This document shows positions 23,812 through 31,834 of a stretch of DNA of 31,834 bases, one piece after another (the first letter of the stretch is position 1; every line of letters begins with the position of its first letter). Below the pieces are notes generated by a model. The model ran no database searches and was not told the DNA's origin. It worked only from the letters and a program-made list of their open reading frames with translations. The translations under genes and the position numbers were made by a program. This stretch comes from CAYGZL01 sp964354345 (GTDB taxonomy: Bacteria > Chloroflexota > Anaerolineae > Anaerolineales > UBA4823): the NCBI GenBank assembly GCA_964354345.1, contig CAYGZL010000175.1, positions 1 through 31,834 on the forward strand. The letters are read 5' to 3'.

Positions 23812-24287
23812 TCGTTGAATTAAGTCCCAGCGCCCGGCGCGTCCAACAGGCTTTAGAAAACCTGGGTTTCACCATGCATGTCATCGAGCTGCCCGGTTCA
23901 ACACGCACCGCGGCTGAAGCTGCTCAGGCAGTCGGTAGCCAGATTGGCCAGATCGTCAAGTCGCTGATCTTCAAAACCAAGCGCAGCCAGCGCCCGGTGC
24001 TGGTGATCGCCAGCGGCGCCAACCGGGTGGACGAACGGCGTCTGGAAGCCTTGATTGGCGAACCACTGGGTAAAGCCGACGCCGATTTCGTTCGTCAGCA
24101 TACCGGCTTTGCCATTGGCGGCATACCCCCGGTCGGGCACACAGAAAAGATGGATACCTATATTGATATAGATTTGCTACAATATGCGCAAGTATGGGCG
24201 GCAGCCGGCACGCCGCACGCTGTCTTCGCCCTGAACCCGAACGACCTGCAACGAATGACCGGCGGAAAAATCGTCACCATTAAATAG
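23808..24287 (+). CDS. YbaK/EbsC-family aminoacyl-tRNA deacylase
   Basis: A 159-residue single-domain protein of the YbaK/ProX trans-editing family, which removes wrongly attached amino acids (classically Cys or Ala on tRNA-Pro). Family features seen are IGQIVKSLIFKTK, with the catalytic-site lysine of the KSL motif, VLVIASGANRVD, IGGIPPVGHTEKMDTYIDIDL, with the GxxPxGH loop, and the final MTGGKIVTI. Length matches free-standing members. It overlaps the preceding GNAT stop by the ATGA arrangement. The amino-acid specificity cannot be assigned. Its stop codon abuts a palindromic repeat array. Confidence 0.9.
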   Translation: MIVELSPSARRVQQALENLGFTMHVIELPGSTRTAAEAAQAVGSQIGQIVKSLIFKTKRSQRPVLVIASGANRVDERRLEALIGEPLGKADADFVRQHTGFAIGGIPPVGHTEKMDTYIDIDLLQYAQVWAAAGTPHAVFALNPNDLQRMTGGKIVTIK

Positions 24288-24343
24288 ATGTGGATATAAA
24301 CCTACAGATGGGTTCTAACCCACAGACGAGGATTAAGCCACAG
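24288..24343. repeat. Three tandem palindromic units, same family as at 19841-19932
   Basis: Units of 20, 18 and 18 bp start at 24288, 24308 and 24326: ATGTGGATATAAACCTACAG, ATGGGTTCTAACCCACAG and ACGAGGATTAAGCCACAG. The middle one has an ideal TGGGTT-CT-AACCCA palindrome; the flanking ones are decayed. All end in ACAG or CACAG as at the other locus. The ribosome binding site (GGAG) of the next gene follows directly. Confidence 0.75.
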
Positions 24344-24357
24344 ATGGAGTAGACATC

Positions 24358-25119
24358 ATGTTATACCGGATTGCGATTGAAGTGGATGCAGACCTGGACC
24401 CACGGGCTGAAGGGCGCTGTCAGACCTGGGTATTGGAGCATCCCGGCTGCTTTGCTTACGCCAAGACGGTCGAACAGGCTTTGGCCATTGCGCCTGATGC
24501 ATTGTTCGATTACGCCACCTGGATCGCCAGCCGCAACCAGGGTGAAAGCTGGCTGGAGACAAGCCAGATCGAACTCAGCCTGGAAGAAACCTGGGAAGTT
24601 TACAGCATTGATGAGAATTTCGACACAGTAGCGCAAACTGTAGGTTTAAACTCACTCTATGAAGTCAACGCCTGGTTCCGCCATGACTGGAAACCATTGA
24701 CCGAACAAGATATCGAACGCGGCCTGAAACTGTTAGAGTGGAGCCGAGCCGATCTACTTGATTTGGTGCAAGACCAGGAGGCGCAGCTCATGCAGATGGA
24801 ATTTCCCAACGAACGTTGGAATATCACGGGCATCCTGCGGCATGTTGGCGGCGCAGAATGGTGGTACCTGGATCGTTTAGGCCTGGGATTTCCCCAAGAA
24901 AAGGTTCCACAAGATGCCTTCATCCGTCTGGAGCAGGTACGTCAACGGCTGGTCGAGGTCCTACCCGGTCTGATTGGCTCCCCCCAGGTGGTCGGCGTCT
25001 ACGGCGAAATTTGGAGTCCGCGCAAGCTACTCCGCCGGGCGCTCTGGCACGAGCGCGATCATACCTTCCACATCCGCAAGCTGATCGCCGCCTACGATAA
25101 ACTGTTGCCTGACCGGTAA
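24358..25119 (+). CDS. HicB-like N-terminal segment fused to DinB-like four-helix domain
   Basis: A 253-residue protein. Residues about 1-65 have the look of a HicB-type fold (GRCQTWVLEHPGCFAYAKTVEQALAIAPDAL resembles the LPGCxxxGxTxEEALxN region). Residues about 118-250 form a helical DinB/YfiT-like domain: ERGLKLLEWSRADLLDLV, then WNITGILRHVGGAEWWYLDRLG with a likely metal-binding histidine, and a second histidine set in ALWHERDHTFHIRKLI. DinB-like proteins are often metal-dependent thiol transferases. GGAG eight bases upstream supports the ATG. The function is unknown. The stop codon enters an AC-rich repeat shared with the convergent gene's end. Confidence 0.7.
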   Translation: MLYRIAIEVDADLDPRAEGRCQTWVLEHPGCFAYAKTVEQALAIAPDALFDYATWIASRNQGESWLETSQIELSLEETWEVYSIDENFDTVAQTVGLNSLYEVNAWFRHDWKPLTEQDIERGLKLLEWSRADLLDLVQDQEAQLMQMEFPNERWNITGILRHVGGAEWWYLDRLGLGFPQEKVPQDAFIRLEQVRQRLVEVLPGLIGSPQVVGVYGEIWSPRKLLRRALWHERDHTFHIRKLIAAYDKLLPDR

Positions 25120-25150
25120 CCTTTCAACTTTCAACCTGTAACCAGTAACC
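25117..25150. repeat. AC-rich degenerate repeat (CAACCTGTAACC words) at convergent gene ends
   Basis: The words CTTTCAA, CTTTCAACCTGTAACC and AGTAACC follow one another across the gap between the DinB-like gene and the convergent DUF92 gene. The repeat supplies the last codons (VTG, stop) of the DUF92 gene. Related tracts are at 27753 and 27922. Confidence 0.55.
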
Positions 25151-25943
25151 CTGCAGCCAGCAACGCCCCTGCCAACGAACAGGCAAAATTAACCCAATCA
25201 TTGTTCAGCCAGCGCCAACCGCGGATCTGTACCGTCTGGGTTCCACAGGTATGGAGTGGGTGCCGTTCAGTTTCCTTCTGGCAGACCGGACAACGGTAGA
25301 TCGCCTGGATGGTCGCGCCGAGGTAAGAATCAAACAGCGAACCCAATAATCCCGCCAAAGTTACCCAGATCATAATTACTAAGGGGGTTAACCCACTGGA
25401 GGGACGTGGGGTAAAGCAGGCTGCCAACAGAGCAACCAGGCTGGCACCCACCAGCGCTGCTACCGTCCCCAGCAGACTGACTCCGCCTGAGGCGCCGCTT
25501 TCGACCGGTTTCCCGCTCGTTATCAGGCGTGGCGGTTGGGGGTTAAGCACACCCAGTTCAGTCGCCCAGGTATCGGCGTTAACGGCAGCCATAGCCCCGG
25601 CGAACGCCAGCCAGGGCCAGACCTGATCTGGGAAAATCGCCTGCGTCACCGCCAGCAGCGCACCCAGACCGCCATTGGCCGCCACCTGCCCCCAATCGCG
25701 CTGGCTGCCCTTGGAGAATTTTTCACTCAATCCGGCTTTACGATGGGCGAAGGCGCGGCTCAGAGCGCTGGATGAGATAAAGAAAGCCAACAAGAGAACC
25801 GCCCAGCGCAGCCCGCCCAGCCCAAAAACCAACCCGCCGCATAACGCCGCGGCCCAGGCGCCGGTGCGGTCCAACGCCCGCGCCCGCCAGGCAATCAACG
25901 CAATCGCCAACCCCAGCCCAAACCCGATCAACAACGGCTGCAT
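25131..25943 (-). CDS. DUF92-family integral membrane protein
   Basis: A 270-residue multi-pass membrane protein of the DUF92 (TIGR00297) family; plant relatives include the phytyl-phosphate kinase VTE6, but bacterial roles are unclear. Conserved family signatures are visible: QRDWGQVAANGG (81-92), NADTWATELG (122-131), SGGVSLLGT, GSLFDSYLGA and a metal-binding-like CPVCQ...H..H.CG loop (C218, C221, C233), followed by LNNDWVNFACSLAGALLA. A longer frame starting at 26018 is open, but the ATG at 25943 overlaps the upstream gene's stop (TGATG), gives the normal N-terminus and implies translational coupling to the PH-like membrane protein. Confidence 0.88.
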   Translation of the reverse strand: MQPLLIGFGLGLAIALIAWRARALDRTGAWAAALCGGLVFGLGGLRWAVLLLAFFISSSALSRAFAHRKAGLSEKFSKGSQRDWGQVAANGGLGALLAVTQAIFPDQVWPWLAFAGAMAAVNADTWATELGVLNPQPPRLITSGKPVESGASGGVSLLGTVAALVGASLVALLAACFTPRPSSGLTPLVIMIWVTLAGLLGSLFDSYLGATIQAIYRCPVCQKETERHPLHTCGTQTVQIRGWRWLNNDWVNFACSLAGALLAAGLLVTG

Positions 25944-26890
25944 CAACCACCCCCACTCCTGAGTATAAAAACTAAACCTATCCCAAACAGCATGGCGCTC
26001 AACGCCCCGCTGCCCCATAAGAGATAGGCCATTAGCTTGTTGGGCTCACGCCGGAAGAAGACCAACCCCACCGTAAAAGCTGCGATCCATTGAAATCCAT
26101 TCAGTAAAGGGATCAACAATAAGCGCACCGCCGGAGCCAGGTCGCCCGGCGTGCCATCCGGGTGAAAGCCCAGGTGCACCTGGGAGCGGGTGGAAATCGC
26201 CAGCACAGCCCCAATTAACAGCACTAACCCAAAGATTAACCCGCTTAATATTAAGAGCCGCGCAGTCCGATCCTCCCACAATCTCCCCAGCAGGTAAGTC
26301 GGCTGCACCGAACGGGCGGGCACCGGGCTGAGCGAGCCCATTTCCAGGTATTGTTGAAATGAGCGCAGCAACGCATCCGGTTCGGCTGGCGAGATGGCAT
26401 AGACACGCCCGGTTGTAGCGATCAGCACCAGGTTGCGGACATTGGCGGCCATGAACTCGATCGGAACTGGCGGCTCACCTTTGCCCTGCGGGAAGGAGCG
26501 CACACCGAGCAAGGCTCCCGGCCAGCGCAGCCAGGGCAGCGGCGGCTGTGGCTGCACCTGACTGGCGAATTGTACCCACTGCACGCTGCCTAATGGAATA
26601 TCCAGGCTGCGCAGCCCCCAGCGCAGGCGTATCCCATCCCGATTCAGCGTATAGGTCGCTGTTTGCAGGGCATAGATGCGGTAGATCAAGAAAGGTACCA
26701 CCCCCACCGACAGAAAGGCTGGCAAAAGCGCAACCAGCAAGCGAATGCCATCTTCCAGGCGCATGCCGATCTCTGCATAGGCAGTCTGTCCCAGCCCAAA
26801 GAGGCTCATGCTTACGAAAAAAGCGACTAACGCCAGGTGGAAGATCATCCCCGCCCGCCGCGGAGGTCGAAATACAGTCATCTCTTCCAT
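25943..26890 (-). CDS. Membrane protein with PH-like (bPH2) domain
   Basis: A 315-residue protein with two N-terminal membrane helices (about 16-38 and 48-72). The segment starting YTLNRDGIRLRWGLRSLDIPLGSVQWVQFA is characteristic of bacterial PH-like domains (YxLxxxGIxxRxG...IPxxxIQxV). Further helices lie at about 212-236, 258-280 and 290-312. A predicted cytosolic loop contains a long insertion of about 40 residues rich in Pro/Gly (QPQPPLPWLRWPGALLG). The stop overlaps the DUF92 gene start, so the two are co-expressed. The function is unknown. Its start lies 29 bp beyond the 3' edge of a strong terminator of the upstream lipoprotein gene, so it should have its own promoter there, but none was clear. 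Confidence 0.75.
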   Translation of the reverse strand: MEEMTVFRPPRRAGMIFHLALVAFFVSMSLFGLGQTAYAEIGMRLEDGIRLLVALLPAFLSVGVVPFLIYRIYALQTATYTLNRDGIRLRWGLRSLDIPLGSVQWVQFASQVQPQPPLPWLRWPGALLGVRSFPQGKGEPPVPIEFMAANVRNLVLIATTGRVYAISPAEPDALLRSFQQYLEMGSLSPVPARSVQPTYLLGRLWEDRTARLLILSGLIFGLVLLIGAVLAISTRSQVHLGFHPDGTPGDLAPAVRLLLIPLLNGFQWIAAFTVGLVFFRREPNKLMAYLLWGSGALSAMLFGIGLVFILRSGGG

Positions 26891-26911
26891 CGGGCGTAAC
26901 TATACCATGAA

Positions 26912-26952
26912 ACAAAAACGGTGCAGAGCGGAGCCACCTCCCGTCTGCACCG
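26912..26952 (-). terminator. Rho-independent terminator of the SIMPL lipoprotein gene
   Basis: On the minus strand CGGTGCAGA (26952-26944) pairs with TCTGCACCG (26927-26919) around a further GC-rich inner stem, and the hairpin is followed by TTTTTGTT. It lies 22 bp after the gene's stop: a classic intrinsic terminator. Confidence 0.85.
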
Positions 26953-26973
26953 CAGGCGTCATTTATGGGAGCT

Positions 26974-27714
26974 TTACTGGATCAGATAAACGATATTGAC
27001 CTGCAGGGTAATCGTCAGTTGACCAGGGGTCACCGGCACGTTGATATCGGCGATCCCTCCACCCACACCCTTGGCTTCATACATCGCCATCGGAACCACC
27101 GCGCCATAGGTATTGATCGTCTGAACCGGGCCAAGCGTCACACTGGCAGCCTGGGCTAATTCCTCTGCCTGGCTCTGAGCGTCACCGACGGCCAGCTTGC
27201 GCGCTTCCGACAAAGCACTCGTCTTATCCACCACATCGAACTGGATGCCGTTGATCTGGTTCGCCCCGGCCTTCACCGCGGCATCGAGCAGGCTGCCCAG
27301 CTTATCCAGGTTGCGGATGGTAACATACACCGTGTTATCAACCAGGAAACGGATTTCACCCGTCGGCTTGCCCTGCGGATCCACCTGCTGCTGCGGGTAG
27401 ATGCTGAAGTTCATCGTCTGGATATCCTTGATGTCAACGCCTGCGCTCTTCAGGGCGTCAATCACCTTCTGCGTCTGGCCGCTGTTGGCCGTTACCGCAT
27501 CCGCAGCCGTCTTATCCTCGGTGTGCACACCGATATTGATATAGGCGATGTCCGGGGTCAGCACAGCCTTGCCCGTGCCAGTCACGTTGATCGTGCGCGG
27601 CTGAGCCGCCTCGCCCGACGTGTTTGTTCCCTGGGCAGACGCTGCTCCAGCGCAACCGCTCAGGGTTACCGCGATTAAAATTATCCCAATCAGTAAAAAA
27701 GTCTTCGTACGCAT
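26974..27714 (-). CDS. SIMPL-domain (DUF541/YggE-like) lipoprotein
   Basis: A 246-residue exported lipoprotein. The signal sequence MRTKTFLLIGIILIAVTLSG is followed by the lipobox cysteine C21 (LSGC). After a Ser/Gly/Gln-rich linker comes the SIMPL domain: TINVTGTGKAVLTPDIAYINIG, LKSAGVDIKDIQTMNFSIYPQ, VYVTIRNLDKLGSLLDAAVKAGANQINGI and a C-terminal beta-strand segment. E. coli YggE is linked to oxidative stress, but the domain's molecular role is not settled. A start 30 bp upstream is open; AAGGAG six bases before 27714 and the clean signal peptide decide for 27714. A TATAAT lies upstream at 27824-27819, and a strong terminator follows the gene. Confidence 0.92.
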   Translation of the reverse strand: MRTKTFLLIGIILIAVTLSGCAGAASAQGTNTSGEAAQPRTINVTGTGKAVLTPDIAYINIGVHTEDKTAADAVTANSGQTQKVIDALKSAGVDIKDIQTMNFSIYPQQQVDPQGKPTGEIRFLVDNTVYVTIRNLDKLGSLLDAAVKAGANQINGIQFDVVDKTSALSEARKLAVGDAQSQAEELAQAASVTLGPVQTINTYGAVVPMAMYEAKGVGGGIADINVPVTPGQLTITLQVNIVYLIQ

Positions 27715-27752
27715 TCTATTCTCCTTCAACAAAAATTTCGCCAAATTATCCG

Positions 27753-27788
27753 GTCAACTATCCGACTTACAACCTGCAACCTTCTAAC
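27753..27788. repeat. AC-rich degenerate repeat in the yggE-clpC divergent region
   Basis: Words GTCAACTATC, GACTTACAACCTGCAACC and TTCTAAC lie between the lipoprotein gene and its likely promoter, hence in its 5' leader. It is of the same word family as 25117-25150 and 27922-27969. Confidence 0.45.
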
Positions 27789-27818
27789 GGATGCAGCAGA
27801 TTCTCGACCGTTACTATT

Positions 27819-27824
27819 ATTATA
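27819..27824 (-). promoter_or_regulatory. -10 box candidate for the SIMPL lipoprotein gene
   Basis: A perfect TATAAT on the minus strand, 105 bp before the start codon; no good -35. The leader would include the AC-rich repeat. Confidence 0.35.
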
Positions 27825-27905
27825 AAGACGATGGTATATCCTAAAAGTTCCCTTTTCCAACATTCTTCTTACATGTTGTTATCCATTCGCTAACGCACAG
27901 AATGT

Positions 27906-27911
27906 TATAAT
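27906..27911 (+). promoter_or_regulatory. -10 box candidate for clpC
   Basis: TATAAT 74 bp before the clpC start, in the only AT-rich stretch of the divergent region. No good -35, and neither a CIRCE element nor a CtsR-type direct repeat is seen. The predicted leader consists largely of the AC-rich repeat. Confidence 0.4.
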
Positions 27912-27921
27912 CACTCTACTG

Positions 27922-27969
27922 GTTAACTTTGAACCTGTAAACCTTATAACCTGTAACTTTTCAACCTAT
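27922..27969. repeat. AC-rich degenerate repeat in the clpC leader
   Basis: Successive words GTTAACTTT, GAACCTGTAA, ACCTTATAACCTGTAACTTT and TCAACCTATG, i.e. a 7-10 bp motif AACCTGTAAC with drift. It would be transcribed as part of the clpC 5' leader. Confidence 0.55.
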
Positions 27970-27985
27970 GTAGAAAGATCCGCTT

Positions 27986-30466
<2,481 letters not shown>

Positions 30467-30504
30467 GAAAGGACCTGCTAGCAGGACAAGCTGTCAGCCT
30501 GTCA

Positions 30505-30523
30505 GGCAAACTAACAGTTTGCC
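30505..30523. terminator. Perfect hairpin downstream of clpC
   Basis: GGCAAACT-AAC-AGTTTGCC is an 8-bp perfect stem with a 3-base loop, 39 bp after the clpC stop and in front of the convergent ATPase end. No T-run follows on either strand, so it could be a processing/attenuation structure or a repeat unit rather than an intrinsic terminator. A smaller palindrome, CCTGCTAGCAGG, precedes it (30473-30484). Confidence 0.45.
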
Positions 30524-30553
30524 CAATAATTGGCTACAACTGGATCCATCCTA

Positions 30554-31402
30554 TCATCGGTACAATTGCCAGGGATATATCATCCTCCGATCGGTTGGCT
30601 CGCCATATAAACCCACCAGGTAGCCCGGCGAATCATCCGAAAGCGCGTCCGTCTGCCAGAATCTTTTGAATACAGGCGGAAACTGGGGTGGAAACTGTTT
30701 CTTAACTTCCACAGGTAATGGTCCTTCAGGAAGCTGAAGCATAAAGTCAATCTCCTGCTGATTAACCGTGCGCCAGTAAGTTACCGTGTCTGTTCTGAAT
30801 AGTTTCACTAGCTCCGCGAACAAGCTGGTTTCAAAGACGGGCCCAAGCAGCTCCTTCTGCAAGCGCTTCAACCAAAGCATTTGCATCAGACCGGTATCGT
30901 AGAAGAACACTTTAGGGGTTTTAGTCACTTCGGAGCGTAAGTTACGGCTGAAAGGCCGCACCAGGCGGATAATATAGGTCTGTTCGAGCAAGAAAAGATA
31001 GCGCGCGATGGTTTGGCGCGCCAAGTCACAGGTATTGCTCAATTCAGCCACATTGAGCAAATTTCCGCTTTGCGAAGCCAGGACCTCCACCAGCCGGTTG
31101 AAGCGGCTCACGTCTTTGATCTCAGCCAGGTCGCGAATATCCTTATGGATATGGGTATCAATAATTTGCTGAAGATACTTTTCCTTGCGCTCCAGGTCAG
31201 GCGTTAGAATAATCTTTGGATACCCGCCATATAGCGCGTATTCCAGGTAAAGCGCCTGTAACTCCTGAATTTTCAACTCAGTGAGCGGCGCGGATGGCAC
31301 GAAGGAAACATCCTTGAAAATCAACATCTCTCGAAAGGATAGGGGATAAATCTCGAAATTGACCGTCCGCCCAACCAAAGAGTCCTTAAATTTACTTTTC
31401 AT
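30554..31402 (-). pseudogene. Headless DUF4143 ATPase (AAA_14 domain missing)
   Basis: The 282 residues correspond to the C-terminal two thirds of the AAA_14-DUF4143 ATPase family, normally about 400 residues. Present are the linker GRTVNFEIYPLSFREML, the YALYGGYPKII motif, a winged-helix-like section (NVAELSNTCDLARQTIARYLFLLEQ), the DUF4143 core around KVFFYDTGL, and the nuclease-like YWRTVNQQEIDFML...PVEVKK. The Walker A and B domain (about 120 residues) is absent, and no trace of it lies in the 190 bp upstream in any frame examined. There is no ribosome binding site before the ATG. It may still encode a DUF4143/PD-(D/E)XK-like fragment, but without ATPase activity. Confidence 0.7.
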
Positions 31403-31451
31403 CTCAAAGATCGTTTATAAAGCTTTGGTTCCATCAGTTGCCTGCGTAAAC

Positions 31452-31500
31452 TATAAGACAACTTTATTTGATATCAAATAATAATATAAGTCAACTTATA
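31452..31500. promoter_or_regulatory. Symmetric operator-like array upstream of the headless ATPase
   Basis: A perfect 18-bp palindrome, TTATTTGATATCAAATAA (31464-31481), is flanked by two related direct sites: TATAAGACAACTTTAT (31452-31467) and TATAAGTCAACTTATA (31485-31500, itself palindromic). They start 33 bp apart, about three helical turns. The stretch is far more AT-rich than the rest of the window. On the minus strand the flanking site includes TTGACT, a possible -35. It looks like a multi-site repressor operator. Confidence 0.55.
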
Positions 31501-31593
31501 CAATTATTAGATACGTCCTCACAACATGCCCCGCCTGGACGTTCAGCCGAAGGACTTACCAGAACGGACGAAACTAAAACCAGTAAAATGCCC

Positions 31594-31834
31594 TCATCCA
31601 TTCGCCAGGCGCTTGATTTGCAGCTTCACCGCTCCGAAATTTAACAGCAGTCCAACTTTATAACCGGACGCTTTCAAATACGACAGTGCCTGTACAAAAT
31701 GCACGTCCTCGATCTGCGACCGAGCCTTAATTTCCACCATCACATCTTCCACTACGAAGTCTACCCGTTTACGACCAATCTTCTGACCGTGGTACATCAC
31801 CTCAATCCACACCTCCCGGCTGAACTCCAGCCCG
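31594..31834 (-). CDS. GxxExxY-family protein, 5' end outside the window
   Basis: This is the C-terminal 80 residues of a GxxExxY (PDDEXK_3-like) protein; the frame remains open through the window edge (GLEFSREV before the first internal GTG). Recognisable are the strand VMYHGQKIGRKRVDFVVED and VMVEIKA, which supply the Asp and Glu-x-Lys of a PD-(D/E)XK-type site, then FVQALSYLKASGYKVGLLLNFG and the final IKRL typical of the family. Complete members have about 125 residues, so some 45 are missing beyond the window. The biological role of the family is not established. It precedes the headless ATPase on the same strand, separated by the operator-like region. Confidence 0.85.
   Translation of the reverse strand, partial: GLEFSREVWIEVMYHGQKIGRKRVDFVVEDVMVEIKARSQIEDVHFVQALSYLKASGYKVGLLLNFGAVKLQIKRLANG

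Noticed and set aside
25943..26018. N-terminal extension of the DUF92 protein from the upstream ATG
   Set aside because: It would overlap the PH-like gene by 76 bp and add a non-family sequence, whereas the ATG at 25943 gives the normal family start and a TGATG overlap.
27841..27985. CIRCE or CtsR control of clpC
   Set aside because: Neither the TTAGCACTC inverted repeat nor the GGTCAAA direct repeat is found upstream of clpC.

Overview
The window looks like a chromosomal segment of a Chloroflexota bacterium, most likely class Anaerolineae. This is inferred from protein character: paired PPK2 kinases, an ECF sigma with a DUF5667-type anti-sigma, a very long PriA, an MoeB-rhodanese fusion and many zinc-ribbon/membrane proteins. 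No rRNA, tRNA or other phylogenetic marker was seen, so the taxonomy is an inference. There are no phage genes, intact insertion sequences or CRISPR array. Genes are densely packed with many ATGA or TGATG overlaps, and GC is moderate throughout except for an AT-rich stretch near 31.45 kb.

Layout. 0-1.5 kb: a GltD-like Fe-S/FAD oxidoreductase (minus). 1.7-5.0 kb: a three-gene MacA/MacB-type (YknXYZ-like) ABC exporter. 5.0-5.3 kb: a frameshifted, end-truncated D-2-hydroxyacid dehydrogenase remnant. 5.3-7.8 kb: lysine 2,3-aminomutase, translationally coupled to a triple zinc-ribbon membrane protein. 7.9-9.1 kb: an E1-like adenylyltransferase-rhodanese fusion. 9.1-10.6 kb (minus): ECF sigma factor and anti-sigma factor. 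10.8-16.4 kb (plus): a four-gene polyphosphate cluster (PPK2, PPK2, PPK1, Ppx-C-like HD + CHAD) that starts divergently from the sigma gene. 16.4-20.8 kb (minus): a Memo-family protein, PriA and a phosphoribosyltransferase. 20.9-25.1 kb (plus): a membrane TPR protein, CorA, a shortened GNAT, a YbaK-family deacylase and a DinB-like protein, with a truncated histidine phosphatase on the minus strand. 25.1-27.7 kb (minus): a SIMPL lipoprotein with a clear terminator, a membrane PH-like protein and a DUF92 protein. 28-30.5 kb: ClpC. 30.5-31.8 kb (minus): a headless DUF4143 ATPase and the start-less end of a GxxExxY protein.

The most coherent system is the polyphosphate cluster. Two PPK2 paralogues, alignable almost without gaps over their first 235 residues, end in oppositely charged tails (about 20 acidic residues in the last 50 of the first; 12 lysines in the last 33 of the second). 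They are followed by a full PPK1 with the catalytic histidines, then a protein joining the helical C-terminal region of Ppx/GppA to a polyphosphate-binding CHAD domain. Synthesis, nucleotide recharging and binding of polyphosphate may thus be co-produced, possibly as a physical assembly.

The other theme is small repeats and gene decay. Three families of short non-coding repeats sit between genes: a six-unit 17-bp dyad array, palindromic 18-20-bp units at two loci, and AC-rich words built on AACCTGTAAC at three loci. Four genes are visibly broken or shortened. A symmetric operator-like array precedes the headless ATPase.
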